Shown here piece after piece: positions 30,654-40,226 of a stretch of 64,000 nucleotides of DNA. Location: positions 323,815 to 387,814 of the forward strand of contig NZ_JFZT01000039.1 of NCBI RefSeq assembly GCF_000632495.1, given 5' to 3'. The position numbers and the translations under genes are program-made. The notes below the pieces were generated by a model. The model was not told where the DNA came from. It did no database searches and worked only from the letters and a program-made list of their open reading frames with translations. How positions within the stretch are numbered: the stretch's first letter is position 1; every line of letters starts with the position of its first letter. The stretch is from Candidatus Acidianus copahuensis (GTDB lineage: Archaea; Thermoproteota; Thermoprotei_A; Sulfolobales; Sulfolobaceae).

Positions 30654-31488
30654 AGATTTTTCTTGCTTCTTCTCTTAATTTTTCGCTACTATCTTTAGAA
30701 AGCGGGTAAATTGGATCTCTTGGATATCCAACTGAATAGCCTTGAAACTCTTCCACTAGTTCATATATTGCAGAGAATTGCCCTACCCTTTTAGTGAGGT
30801 TTACTAGGTCAATTAACACGAATTGATTTTTGATTGCACTTCCAACGTCTCCATTTCTTAGCGATTCCCTTATCTGATTAAGGATTTCTGGTGCATAGTT
30901 TCCGGCCCCTGACACTGTCCCGTCTAACCCGGAAGCCATCGAAGTCATAGCCAGACTATCGCTTCCATTGTATGTCTTTATACCGAGTTCTTTATATCGC
31001 AAAGTATGTGCGAAATCAGGATTAGTATCTTTGACTCCCGAAATACATCCTATTTCTTTAACCATATCTGCATCTACGTCCTTTCCAGTCGCTGAAGGGT
31101 AATTGTAAAGGTAAACGGCATTAGATGATTTCGAACATATATCTTTAAAGTATTTGACTATAAACTCTTTTGGTATAGAAAAATAATAAGGTGGATAAGA
31201 TGCTACTGCGATCAAATCTTTCTTGTTAGCGTAACTTACTAATTCCATTGTTTCGCTCAAGTTCAGAGAACCTACTTGGAATATTACCTTGTCAGTGACC
31301 TCAATAGTTGCGTCAAACATCTTCCTTTTCTCCTCTGCAGAAAGGGCGGGACCTAATCCAGTAGTACCGTTAACAAATATAATATCTACTCCTTTTTTTA
31401 GCAAATTTTCAACATGTGTCCTTACCTTAGTTTCGTCAATTTTTCCGTCGCTAGTAAACGGAGTAACTATAGGGACAACGATCTCCAT
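30643..31488 (-). CDS. kdgA: 2-keto-3-deoxy-(6-phospho)gluconate/galactonate aldolase
   Basis: A 281-residue class I aldolase of the DHDPS/NAL superfamily that splits KDG or KDPG to pyruvate and glyceraldehyde (or its phosphate) in the branched Entner-Doudoroff pathway. It matches the Sulfolobus KdgA pattern: [11 protein letters not shown] start, GTTG (41-44) for the pyruvate carboxylate, tyrosine Y130 in YNYPSATG, and the Schiff-base lysine K153 in GVKDT. The frame extends upstream to 31521, but the ATG at 31488 starts the conserved N-terminus and overlaps the gnaD stop (TAATG). Confidence 0.92.
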   Translation of the reverse strand: MEIVVPIVTPFTSDGKIDETKVRTHVENLLKKGVDIIFVNGTTGLGPALSAEEKRKMFDATIEVTDKVIFQVGSLNLSETMELVSYANKKDLIAVASYPPYYFSIPKEFIVKYFKDICSKSSNAVYLYNYPSATGKDVDADMVKEIGCISGVKDTNPDFAHTLRYKELGIKTYNGSDSLAMTSMASGLDGTVSGAGNYAPEILNQIRESLRNGDVGSAIKNQFVLIDLVNLTKRVGQFSAIYELVEEFQGYSVGYPRDPIYPLSKDSSEKLREEARKIWKK

Positions 31489-32669
31489 TAATATCCCCTC
31501 CACGTATTCTTTACTACCCAAACAGGTTCCTCAACTACATCTAGTGGGATTGGTTCTGCCTTGAGTTGTTCGATTAACTTTTCGTTTACATTTATGCCTA
31601 TTCCGCTTTTTTCTGGAACTTTTGCATATCCTCCTTCTATAGGTGTCTCTCCATAAACTAGATCTCTCTTCCATTGAGGGAAGAAATCATAAAAGCTTTC
31701 AAGGATAAGCAGATTTGGTATAACCGAGGAAAGCTGAAGTGTGACAGCGTTCTGTATAGGACCAAAGGCATTATGGAAAGCTATTTCCACATCATTTGCC
31801 TCAGCCAATGCTGCAACCTTTCTAGCTATTGTAACACCCCCTACATTAGTTAGGTCTGGTTGCAATACGTCCGCAAGCCTGTTATCAATGTAGAACATTG
31901 CCTCCTTTAGGCTGACTAGTCTTTCCCCTAACGCAACTCTAACGCTGGTTGAAGTCCTATATTTTTTATATCCTTCAATATCCTCATGATGTACTGGTTC
32001 TTCCATAAATAGAGGATTATACTTAGCTATTCTCTTAGCGATGTCAATTGCTGAATTTGCGTTAAACCTTCCATGGTGTTCAATCATAATCTCAACATCG
32101 TCCCCAAGAGCTTCTCTAACTGCTTTTACCCTTTCCTCAGCCTCCCTTAATCCTTTTTCGTCTATCCAGTCATAGTATTGCCCAAACGGGTCAAACTTTA
32201 ACGCCTTATACCCCATTTTAGTAACTTCCTTAGCTTTCATCACAAAATCTTGAGGTGTAACACAGTCTGAATACCATCCATTAGCGTAAACTTTAACTTG
32301 TTCCCTAAACTTACCTCCAAGTAGTTTATAGATAGGCGATCCCAATTCCTTCCCTAAAATGTCCCATAACGCTATATCAATAGCGCTTGTGGCTGTAGCG
32401 GATTCAAAAGACCTAGAAAGGTAAAAATCCTGTTTATACCACTCATGATAGTTCTTTTCAACTTCCTCAGCTTCTTTTCCTATATATCCCTTGGCTACTT
32501 GCTTTATTGCATTATATACTGACACAATCCTCAGAGTCGGAACTGCCTCTCCATATCCAACTATACCGTTAGTAGTTGTTACTTTAACCAAAATAGCACT
32601 AGAGGCCCATGTAGCACCTCCTTTTTCCTTAGAGGTTAGAACAATTGGTTCAATGTCTTGGATTTTCAT
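31488..32669 (-). CDS. gnaD: Gluconate/galactonate dehydratase
   Basis: A 393-residue enolase-superfamily enzyme that dehydrates gluconate (and galactonate) to KDG. It is close to Sulfolobus GnaD throughout, from [19 protein letters not shown] to the C-terminal [16 protein letters not shown]. It has [13 protein letters not shown] and GERLVS for the metal ligands and base, and [11 protein letters not shown] with the catalytic histidine. Together with kdgA, translated from the same message, it forms the core of the pathway. A TTTAAG box about 27 bp before the ATG indicates a leaderless message. Confidence 0.93.
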   Translation of the reverse strand: MKIQDIEPIVLTSKEKGGATWASSAILVKVTTTNGIVGYGEAVPTLRIVSVYNAIKQVAKGYIGKEAEEVEKNYHEWYKQDFYLSRSFESATATSAIDIALWDILGKELGSPIYKLLGGKFREQVKVYANGWYSDCVTPQDFVMKAKEVTKMGYKALKFDPFGQYYDWIDEKGLREAEERVKAVREALGDDVEIMIEHHGRFNANSAIDIAKRIAKYNPLFMEEPVHHEDIEGYKKYRTSTSVRVALGERLVSLKEAMFYIDNRLADVLQPDLTNVGGVTIARKVAALAEANDVEIAFHNAFGPIQNAVTLQLSSVIPNLLILESFYDFFPQWKRDLVYGETPIEGGYAKVPEKSGIGINVNEKLIEQLKAEPIPLDVVEEPVWVVKNTWRGY

Positions 32670-33144
32670 GAATTGAATTAGCTAGCAAAAATCTTAAACC
32701 TTTCTAGTGTTTTTTCAATCTCCGGGATATCATGGACTAAAACATCAAGACTATAGGGATGAAAATCTCCTTATAGAAAGTATTAAGTCATTTCTTAGAT
32801 AATAATTTGATATCCTCACTAGAATCTTTAAATTTATTCGTACACGGATAACAAACATTGAGGTTAAAAGATCAGTTGAAATTAGATAGAGAAGTAAAAC
32901 CATCTCGCCTTTCGGTTTAAGCTTTATCAATTCGTCTATGAAGAGGGTATTTTGCACTTTCCGTTTGTCCCTAGAGGTATCCCACCTTATCTTTATGCAA
33001 CTGATTCCTTCATGGAATTGTCTGTACATATCTATTGTGTACTATCCTCTTAACTTATCTCCAGATAGTTATTTCAATTTATTAGGTTTGATGACATAGA
33101 ATTAATCTTCTTAGAAAGATTTTAAGACTTTCATAATATACGAA
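32670..33144. other. Intergenic region with possible gene remnant
   Basis: A 475 bp stretch between the divergent gnaD and pox-like genes. On the minus strand a 92-codon frame (32751-33029) begins with a protein-like segment (FHEGISCIKIRWDTSRDKRK) and then turns into low-complexity Ile/Leu/Arg sequence. It could be a decayed gene, but I recognise no family and do not call it a CDS. Confidence 0.35.
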
Positions 33145-33188
33145 TATATCAGAGTTCTCGATTAATTTTATATCAGAGTTCTCGATTA
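33145..33188 (+). promoter_or_regulatory. Tandem 20-bp operator-like repeats flanking the TATA box
   Basis: TATATCAGAGTTCTCGATTA occurs twice exactly, at 33145-33164 and 33169-33188. The AATTTTATAT between and within them is the TATA-like box about 26 bp before the ATG at 33196. One copy lies upstream of the box and one between box and start, as expected for a regulator that controls the pox-like operon. Confidence 0.5.
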
Positions 33189-33195
33189 GATTATT

Positions 33196-34845
33196 ATGAC
33201 ATCTGTTGCAGACGTTATAGTAAAAGTACTTGAAGAGAGTGGAATAGAAAGAATATACGGAATCCCAGGGGACTCTATAGATCCTCTTGTAGATTCAATA
33301 AGAAAGTCCAATATTAAATATGTTCATGTAGGGCATGAAGAGGGGGCTGCTTTTGCTGCTTCTGTCGAGGGGAAAATAACAGGAAAGCCCGCAGCAGTTA
33401 TGGGCACTTCGGGACCTGGATCAATACACTTACTTAATGGCCTTTACGACGCAAAAATGGATCACGTTCCAGTTATTGCCTTTTCAGGCCAAGTAGAGTC
33501 AGATATGATTGGTCATGATTACTTCCAGGAGGTAAACTTGCTGAAGCTTTTTGATGATGTCTCAGTGTTTAACCAGATGATAGTTAATCCAGATAATGCA
33601 GAGTATTTAATAAGAAGGGCCATAAGAGAAGCTAAAACTAAGAGAGGAGTTGCACATCTTAACCTGCCGGTTGACATTCTAAGGAAAAGCGTAAATTATA
33701 AGGGGGTTAAGGATACAGTTGAAGCTAAGGTAGAGTATTCGGTAGACTTCACAAAAGCAAAGGAGCTTATAAAGAAAAGCGAAAGGCCTGTTATTATGAT
33801 AGGAGGGGGTTCCAGGGGTTCATCTAAGGGTATAAACGACTTTGCCGAGAAAATCGGCTCTCCTGTAATATATGCCCTTAATGGTAAGGGTATTCTGCCT
33901 GATGACGATCCAAAGGTTATGGGAGGAATAGGCCTTCTAGGAAGTAAACCATCTATTGACGCTATTGACAAGGCAGATCTTCTCATAATGCTAGGAACAG
34001 TATTTCCATACGTGAACTTCCTCCCAAAGGACGTGAAGACAATTCAAGTCGACATAGATCCATCTCACATAGGTAAAAGAATTAATGTTGATTTATCTTA
34101 TCCAATACCAGTTGACTCGTTCTTAAAGATTGACGTAGAGGAGAAAGATGAGAAGTTTTATGAGAAGATGAAAGGTTCAAAGGAGGATTGGTTAAACTCC
34201 TTAAGGAAACAAGAGGAGAGCAATGATAAACCAATGAAGCCTCAAAAAATTGCGTACCTTATCTCGCAGAAATGCGCAAAGAATGCAGTAATAGTTACTG
34301 ATACTGGCAACGTAACAATGTGGACGGCGAGACACTTCAGGGCGTCTGGACAGCAAACGTTTGTATTTTCATCATGGTTAGGCTCAATGGGTATAGGTGT
34401 CCCTGGGGCAGTCGGTGCATCGTTTGCAGTGGGGAATTCAAGACAAGTTATCTCTTTCGTTGGAGATGGAGGATTTACTATGACAATGATGGAAATGATA
34501 ACAGCAAAGAGGTACAATCTCCCGGTTAAAATTATAGTATATAACAATTCAAAGTTAGGAATGATAAAGTTTGAGCAGGAAGTAATGGGTTACCCTGAGT
34601 GGGGAGTAGACCTTTATAATCCGGATCTAGGTAAGTTGGCAGAATCTATAGGTTTTAAGGCTTTTTCCATTTCTGATCCTAATGATGCTGAAACAACAAT
34701 TGATGAGTTCTTGAAGACTGAAGGTCCAGCTTTATTAGATGCAATCATAGACCCAAACGAGAGACCAATGCCTCCTAAATTGACCTTTAAGCAGGCAGAA
34801 GGATATGTTATATCCATATTTAGAGAAAAACTCCAGGGGATTTGA
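33196..34845 (+). CDS. TPP-dependent pyruvate oxidase-like enzyme
   Basis: A 549-residue enzyme of the acetolactate synthase/pyruvate oxidase superfamily. E48 (in HEEGAAF) is the TPP-activating glutamate; GDGGF (from G423) through YNN about 26 residues on binds TPP-metal. The middle domain keeps the FAD-type fold. Overall it resembles PoxB-type pyruvate:quinone oxidoreductases more than anabolic acetolactate synthase. It is followed without gap by an NDH-2-like flavoprotein, so it may oxidise pyruvate or another 2-oxoacid and pass electrons on to quinone. That is inference. No amphipathic C-terminal membrane helix is obvious. Confidence 0.8.
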   Translation: MTSVADVIVKVLEESGIERIYGIPGDSIDPLVDSIRKSNIKYVHVGHEEGAAFAASVEGKITGKPAAVMGTSGPGSIHLLNGLYDAKMDHVPVIAFSGQVESDMIGHDYFQEVNLLKLFDDVSVFNQMIVNPDNAEYLIRRAIREAKTKRGVAHLNLPVDILRKSVNYKGVKDTVEAKVEYSVDFTKAKELIKKSERPVIMIGGGSRGSSKGINDFAEKIGSPVIYALNGKGILPDDDPKVMGGIGLLGSKPSIDAIDKADLLIMLGTVFPYVNFLPKDVKTIQVDIDPSHIGKRINVDLSYPIPVDSFLKIDVEEKDEKFYEKMKGSKEDWLNSLRKQEESNDKPMKPQKIAYLISQKCAKNAVIVTDTGNVTMWTARHFRASGQQTFVFSSWLGSMGIGVPGAVGASFAVGNSRQVISFVGDGGFTMTMMEMITAKRYNLPVKIIVYNNSKLGMIKFEQEVMGYPEWGVDLYNPDLGKLAESIGFKAFSISDPNDAETTIDEFLKTEGPALLDAIIDPNERPMPPKLTFKQAEGYVISIFREKLQGI

Positions 34846-35841
34846 GTGATAGTAATTTTAGGTGGAGGATATGCAGGTCTCTCTGCGCTTTCTGAGAATA
34901 GTAATGCAATTTTGGTGGATAGGAAGAGCTATTTTACCTTGACTCCTTGGCTAATTGACTTTGTTTGTGGGATCAGGAACGAGACAGAGGTCAAGGCAAA
35001 ATATCCTAAGGTAATCAAGGGAGAAGTATCCAAAATTGACTACAAGGAGAAAAGGGTAATTGTAGGTGAAACTGAGATAAAATTTGATAAGCTAATTGTC
35101 TCTTTGGGGCATCATCAGAATCTTCCGAGATTAAAGGGGGCAAAAGAGTTTGCCCACAAAATAGAGACTTTTGAGGATGCGGTAAATTTGAAAAGTAAAA
35201 TAGAAACTTCAAAGAATATAGTAATTATTGGAGGAGGAGCCACTGGTGTTGAGATCGCAGGAAATTTGAGGGGGAAAAACGTCACATTAGTTCAGAGAAG
35301 AGATAGACTTTTACCTACAATGTCAACAGCTTCTTCAGAAAGGGCAAGAACTCTATTAGAGGAAAATGGAGTAAAATTGCTTTTAGGAACTGAAGCGTTA
35401 GAGGTAAAAAAGAATTCAGTGGTAACTTCTAACGGTGAGATTAAGTCAGAGGTGACAGTGTTTGCAGGAGGATTAAAGGGGCCTAGTATAGTAGAGGACT
35501 TTGGGCATACTAACAAGAACCATAGGATGATAGTTGATAAAAACCTGAGATCCATAGATTACAGAGACGTGTTTGGAGCAGGAGATTGTGCGACTTTTTC
35601 CAACGAGGACATCCCTATGTCAGCAGAAGTAGCGATATCAGCGGGAAAAATAGCTATGAGAAACGCCTTAGGTGAAGAAAATACGTTCATTCCTAGAAGA
35701 ACCGCAACAATTTTAAGAGTTAATAATTTCTTTTTTGGAGATTTTGGGAACTCTTACATAGAAGGAGATATGGCAAAGATAATGAGGGGTCTAGCTTACG
35801 TGCAGTCTTTAGTTCTCCCCGCAAGAGGTGTAAATGTCTAG
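34846..35841 (+). CDS. NDH-2-like FAD-dependent oxidoreductase
   Basis: A 331-residue two-dinucleotide-binding flavoprotein. An FAD motif GGGYAG opens the protein (6-11); GGGATG (129-134) starts the NADH domain; FGAGDCA near residue 245 contacts FAD. It resembles type II NADH dehydrogenases and sulfide:quinone reductases but is 60-100 residues shorter, with a brief C-terminal part. No catalytic cysteine pair for SQR is seen. The start is a GTG directly after the TGA of the pox-like gene, so both are coupled. Its last 33 bp overlap the convergent Gfo/Idh gene. Confidence 0.75.
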   Translation: MIVILGGGYAGLSALSENSNAILVDRKSYFTLTPWLIDFVCGIRNETEVKAKYPKVIKGEVSKIDYKEKRVIVGETEIKFDKLIVSLGHHQNLPRLKGAKEFAHKIETFEDAVNLKSKIETSKNIVIIGGGATGVEIAGNLRGKNVTLVQRRDRLLPTMSTASSERARTLLEENGVKLLLGTEALEVKKNSVVTSNGEIKSEVTVFAGGLKGPSIVEDFGHTNKNHRMIVDKNLRSIDYRDVFGAGDCATFSNEDIPMSAEVAISAGKIAMRNALGEENTFIPRRTATILRVNNFFFGDFGNSYIEGDMAKIMRGLAYVQSLVLPARGVNV

Positions 35842-36738
35842 AACGCATTTTAGATCTCTTATTGCAATATCTAAGGGAATTGGAGGTTCTTTATCCTTCC
35901 TTATTGAGTCCAGAAAAAGTCTGATCTCTTCCTTTACAGTATTAACTTTCTCTATCTTAAATCTCCTTTCGTCTTCACCTAAAATTTTCAACACCACTTC
36001 ATCTCCTTCATCCATTATATTTCCATTCTCTCCATATACCTCAAAGTGAGGAAGATTCCAGGAGGGAGTTGACCAACTGTAGGTGAAATTTCCGATCATA
36101 CCTTGTTTGAAGAGAAAAACTGCCGTAACAGTGTCCTCTCCTTCTAATCCTGAGAAAAACTTTTTACAGCTTGCCTTCACTTCGCTGTATTCTCCCCCTA
36201 GGTTCAGAAGAGAATCAATGTAATGTATTCCTCCGTCGATTAAAGCTCCCCCTCCCATTAACTCCTTGTGTTTTCTCCATCCTTCAGGTCTATTTAACCT
36301 TAAGTTCCTTACGTTTATTAGGGATATTCTGCCTAGTTTATTCATGTTTTTCTTGATTTCCCAAACCATTGGATCTAAGTAGTGATTTTCTAGAACCATG
36401 AATTTTACACCGTATTTACTTGAGGCGTTTATCATAGAACGAGCTTCATTCATGTTAATAGCAATGGGTTTCTCCACCATTACGTTTTTCCCTGCACTCA
36501 TAGATCTTATTGCCATAAAGCAGTGTGATTCATGACTCACGACTAAGTCAATAACGTCAGCATCTGATTTTATAACTTCCTCAAAAGACGTGAAGTATTG
36601 CGAAGCGTTAAACTCTTCCGCACATTCCTTAGCGTAATCCTTTTCCCTACTGAAAACGTAAACTTCTTCCCCTAATTCCTTAAGTGCGTTCAAATGGACT
36701 CTTCCAAATCCCCTACAACCTACTACCGCAACTTTCAT
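35809..36738 (-). CDS. Gfo/Idh/MocA-family oxidoreductase
   Basis: A 309-residue NAD(P)-dependent sugar or polyol dehydrogenase-like protein. The Rossmann motif VVGCRGFGRVH is at 5-15 and the family motif EKP at 89-91. GGGALIDGGIHYIDSLL carries the usual catalytic GGIHxxD. The substrate cannot be read from sequence. ACTATAAAAG about 24 bp before the ATG gives a leaderless transcript. It overlaps the NDH-2-like gene tail to tail. Confidence 0.88.
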   Translation of the reverse strand: MKVAVVGCRGFGRVHLNALKELGEEVYVFSREKDYAKECAEEFNASQYFTSFEEVIKSDADVIDLVVSHESHCFMAIRSMSAGKNVMVEKPIAINMNEARSMINASSKYGVKFMVLENHYLDPMVWEIKKNMNKLGRISLINVRNLRLNRPEGWRKHKELMGGGALIDGGIHYIDSLLNLGGEYSEVKASCKKFFSGLEGEDTVTAVFLFKQGMIGNFTYSWSTPSWNLPHFEVYGENGNIMDEGDEVVLKILGEDERRFKIEKVNTVKEEIRLFLDSIRKDKEPPIPLDIAIRDLKCVLDIYTSCGEN

Positions 36739-36797
36739 AATTCTTTTTCCCTTTTATAGTTTTTAACCTTTAGCATTATCATAAAAATATATTTAAC

Positions 36798-36812
36798 TTT
36801 TTTTTAAAAAAA
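36798..36812 (-). terminator. T8A7 terminator
   Basis: TTTTTTTTAAAAAAA lies about 13 bp after the stop of the propeller protein gene on the minus strand, matching the recurrent T/A runs seen after other genes here. Confidence 0.4.
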
Positions 36813-36824
36813 TCTCTTATAAAG

Positions 36825-38372
36825 TTAAATCTTATTTCTAGTTAAGAACAAGATAATCCCTATGCTCGTTCCCAAGATTATAAGCCAAATTTCTATAAAA
36901 TTTTTGTGTGAACTTGGTTTATCAACGAGAGTAATGTGGTATTCAGGATTTAGATATGTTGTATTTAAAATCTTCAATGTTGTGTTAAGGATATAAATTT
37001 GTCCATTAGAAAGAGTCACGTTTATGCTATAATTCTGATATCCAGGAGATTCTATTCTTATGTTGTATCTGCCTGCAGGTAACTCTAAGAGAAAAGTTCC
37101 CGTGGTCGCAACTTTCTTTCCATTTAGGAAAATCAAGGAATTATATGGGTTAACATGTCCCTCAATGAAAGCATATTTTAAATAGTAGATATATACTGTT
37201 CTATTGCTATTACCTAGAGATATTTCAAGAGACGTGTTTGTTGTGTAGTAAAGAGAAGTGTTCTCAATTATTAGATAGTAATTTCCTGGAGTTGAGATAA
37301 AAGAGAGTTCTCCATTTATCGAGCTAAATATCTCTCCATTATATTCTACCGAGAAGGTGATATTGTCAGGTATAGCCTTAATCATTAGAAAATGAAAGAA
37401 ACTAAGGTTAAGGTTAATTACCGAAACTGTACTCGAGTCATAATTAGCTACATATACCTTGTCATTAGCAAGTACAATTCCCTTAGGGTATTTCCCAACA
37501 TGGAAATTCTTTAATATTAGATTATTGATTACAAAAACGCTACCATTGATAGATGTAGCGTAAATATATCCGTTTGATGAAAAAGCTAAGCCGTAAGACG
37601 GATATGGAAATGAGATGTTTTCTATAATGACGTCCTTTGAAGAAATAGCTGAGATAAACCCTTTGAATAGACCATCTATGTAAACCTCGCCATTTTTTTC
37701 GTCATAAGAGATCGAGTAAGGCTGAGAATTTCCATGGATCTCTGATATACTTCCATTATGTATAATGTAAACGCCATTAAAGTTGGTAGATGTCACAAAG
37801 AGATCTCCATTAGAGGGATCATATACAATCTCATATGGGCTGAAATTTAGGTAAATTTCTCTAATTACTGATGTATTATCAATTACAGTTATTTGTCTTG
37901 AGATAGAGTCAGCTACATATACGTAACCTGAAGACGTAACCGCTAGTCCATGAGGAGAATCTCCTACTTTAACGTTGGCTATGATAGTCATGTTCTTTAT
38001 GACTGTGACCTCATTTGAACCTGCGTCCGCTACATATATATAACCGTTTATGGGATTGAAAACGATGTCAGTTGGGAATCTAGGGATATTAAGCCTTCCA
38101 ACTATTTTAGTTCCATTTATAACATAAACACTATTATTAAATGAATTTGTAACATAGATATAATTATTTAATGGATTAAATGCTAGGCGATCTGTACCAA
38201 GACCTGGATTAAATCCTTCGTAGTTTGACGCAACAAAGCTATCATTATTCAAGAAAATAGTCCCCTGAAATACTCCATATTCTGCATGCTGAACTGGGAT
38301 TAGTCCAGCCATAGAGGATAATGGTATTAAACTCAAGAATAAAAGCATGAACGCTAGGTACTTTCTGCGCAT
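36825..38372 (-). CDS. Secreted YVTN beta-propeller protein with PEGA domain
   Basis: A 515-residue surface protein. A signal peptide (about 5-28) is followed by seven or so roughly 40-residue propeller repeats of the YVTN type (NNYIYVTNSFNNSVYVING, GYIYVADAGSNEVTVIKN, GYVYVADSISRQITVIDN). A PEGA-like beta domain comes next (about 410-470, AGRYNIRIESPGYQNYSINV), then a C-terminal membrane helix (IWLIILGTSIGIILFL). It is rich in Asn-X-Ser/Thr sites, as expected for glycosylated archaeal surface proteins. Likely a cell-surface adhesin or scaffold; enzymatic function not indicated. Confidence 0.8.
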   Translation of the reverse strand: MRRKYLAFMLLFLSLIPLSSMAGLIPVQHAEYGVFQGTIFLNNDSFVASNYEGFNPGLGTDRLAFNPLNNYIYVTNSFNNSVYVINGTKIVGRLNIPRFPTDIVFNPINGYIYVADAGSNEVTVIKNMTIIANVKVGDSPHGLAVTSSGYVYVADSISRQITVIDNTSVIREIYLNFSPYEIVYDPSNGDLFVTSTNFNGVYIIHNGSISEIHGNSQPYSISYDEKNGEVYIDGLFKGFISAISSKDVIIENISFPYPSYGLAFSSNGYIYATSINGSVFVINNLILKNFHVGKYPKGIVLANDKVYVANYDSSTVSVINLNLSFFHFLMIKAIPDNITFSVEYNGEIFSSINGELSFISTPGNYYLIIENTSLYYTTNTSLEISLGNSNRTVYIYYLKYAFIEGHVNPYNSLIFLNGKKVATTGTFLLELPAGRYNIRIESPGYQNYSINVTLSNGQIYILNTTLKILNTTYLNPEYHITLVDKPSSHKNFIEIWLIILGTSIGIILFLTRNKI

Positions 38373-38815
38373 TGATTATAAATAGCGAACTGGTTTAAAA
38401 TATGTTATAGACAAGTTTTATCATCCTTTAGGGTATACTAGTAAACTATCTGACCTTACGATCAATCTCACTATTTTAGAGGAGCCCTGGATTGTTTAGA
38501 TAACTACTGACCTCTTTTCCCTCCTTTTTCATTTGCTCTCTGAAGATCTCTCTCATCTCATAGAAACTAAGAGAGGAAATAAGGGACCTAGTAAAACTCC
38601 CAATCCTTACTTATATCTGTTCATCACTGTAAGCCCTAAAATAACGCTATGGTGAACACATAATTATTGTACGTAAAAGGGACCTTATATACTTTTATAA
38701 GGAATCCGCGTTAATGAAGTTTTAACCCCTTATCCTCATTAAGTTAAAATCCTCATAATTTGATCTATAAACTAGAGCTGGAAAGAGTTTTATTTATCAA
38801 ATCAAAAGCAAAACT
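38373..38815. other. Intergenic region, nothing recognised except an inverted repeat
   Basis: 443 bp between the divergent propeller and metalloprotease genes. The only symmetric element I noticed is CCTTATA-TACTTT-TATAAGG at 38683-38702, about 115 bp before the metalloprotease start. No ORF of note. Confidence 0.4.
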
Positions 38816-39229
38816 ATGCCAACAGTTTCCGTACTGCCAGACACTGTATTAGAAAAAGTGCGTATCGACGTAAAGGCAAGGATGGGAAAAGAGATAGTAG
38901 TTGATGGAATTCAATTTGCTAAATTTAATCCGAATGTATTGGCGTTTGTAAGGGCCGGAAGTAATGTTATATTTGTGAATGAAATTCCATACTATAGAAT
39001 TGTTAATAATACTCAATACGCATATGAATACCTGTACGTAATTCTACTTCATGAATACCTTCATTTGTTAGGGATAGCCGATGAAAGGGAGGTTAGAAGA
39101 ATAACTATGGAATTAGTGAAAGAAAACTTTTCAGAGACTAGTTATGCATTTAGATTATCTTCGAATTTAGCGTTTCCTGAGGACGTTGAATTAATGAAGG
39201 ATAGAAGATTTATCCATACATATATGTAA
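38816..39229 (+). CDS. Minimal HExxH metalloprotease-like protein
   Basis: A 137-residue protein with HEYLHLLGIADE (79-90). H79, E80 and H83 form a zinc site; D89 or E90 could be the third ligand in a metzincin-like HExxHxxGxxD arrangement. The protein is barely more than a catalytic domain, with no signal peptide or membrane segment, so it would act inside the cell. Archaeal minigluzincin- or archaemetzincin-like proteins are of similar size. Substrate unknown. TTTATTTAT about 27 bp upstream gives a leaderless ATG. Confidence 0.7.
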   Translation: MPTVSVLPDTVLEKVRIDVKARMGKEIVVDGIQFAKFNPNVLAFVRAGSNVIFVNEIPYYRIVNNTQYAYEYLYVILLHEYLHLLGIADEREVRRITMELVKENFSETSYAFRLSSNLAFPEDVELMKDRRFIHTYM

Positions 39230-39238
39230 AATTTTCAT

Positions 39239-39572
39239 TTACTTATCATTTATGAACGCATCTATTCCTTCATATTTAGTATATATCTCTAACACGTTAT
39301 TACGTTTAAATATAGCATCATCATCTGAAACAATAGTGCTTTCGTCTTTAAGCATTGAAGGAAAGCATAAATATCCCCTTTTTATCAAATTTTATGTTGT
39401 TAGGATTTTTATTGTATAATCTCTTGGGAAATTGTTGTAAAGTTTTCTGATTATTAATTCTAGGAATTTTATTCTTTATATATAATATGTAAATTAAAGG
39501 AAGAGCAGGTAAAACGTAAATAATGTTTCTAAATATAAGACTAACTACTATAAAGCACGGTATTGTATACAA
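39239..39572 (-). other. Two short overlapping minus-strand ORFs, possibly a broken gene
   Basis: A 74-codon frame (39348-39572) has two hydrophobic stretches near its start and a lysine-rich tail. Its stop overlaps the ATG of a 38-codon frame (39239-39355; MLKDESTIVSDDDAIFKRNN). Together they could be a small membrane protein split by a frameshift, or two coupled small genes, or chance. The region is otherwise empty. Confidence 0.25.
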
Positions 39573-40226
39573 TATTGCAATCGTAATCGCTTTTTTTAAA
39601 AGGTTTTTCTAATGCCTTAAAAAGCTAATCTTAATAAAATGCACCAACTTTTATTAGCTTAGCTCGTTAGTTCTATTTAACTTGCTGTTTCATAGATACT
39701 ACAGCGTGAAGTCTAAGACCATTTTCTAAAACTAATATAGTATTTCAATATAATTTGAAAAAATAATCATAAACTACGATGATTTAACATATGAGTTAAT
39801 TCTACTATATTTAAAATAAATGTATCTGTAAACTTATGGTAAATATAAAAACCGTTTAAATAGCCTCCTACTAAAAAGTGATGTGTAGAGGTTAAGGTTT
39901 TTGGAGAGCATGCCTTAGGTTTCTCATTTTGTTCATGGTATAGTTATAACTCCTTAACCACAAAATAAAGGCGGAACAATACAAAGTATAATACTTTCCA
40001 CATTAGGCCCCAAAGTTTGGCTAACTTTAGATTTGGATTTAGAATAAAAGGATCTAAATACTACATTTTCAACTCAAGAGGTTTTAACAGTTTTTCAGTT
40101 TTCTGCAGTTAGTGTATCTTTGCCATTTTAATCACTATATCCTAGCTTTGATAGTACCTCCTTAAAAAGAGAGTTATTTTTATAAAAATAAAAAATTAAA
40201 TGGAAGTGGTTATAACTTGCGTTTAG
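39573..40226. other. Gene-poor region with inverted repeats
   Basis: About 650 bp without a convincing gene. A TATA-like AAATATAAAAA at about 39842-39850 precedes GGTTAAGG (39889-39896), which pairs perfectly with CCTTAACC (39951-39958) and would close a 70-base RNA loop. A palindrome, AAAGTATAATACTTT, lies at 39983-39997. These could belong to a small RNA or to regulation of flanking genes; no known class is recognised. Confidence 0.35.

Noticed and set aside
32751..33029. 92-codon minus-strand ORF between gnaD and the pox-like gene
   Set aside because: The first part looks protein-like but the second half is low-complexity Ile/Leu/Arg, with no recognisable family. Kept as a possible remnant only.
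34846..35841. Sulfide:quinone oxidoreductase
   Set aside because: The cysteines expected for sulfide oxidation are absent; only the general two-dinucleotide fold matches.
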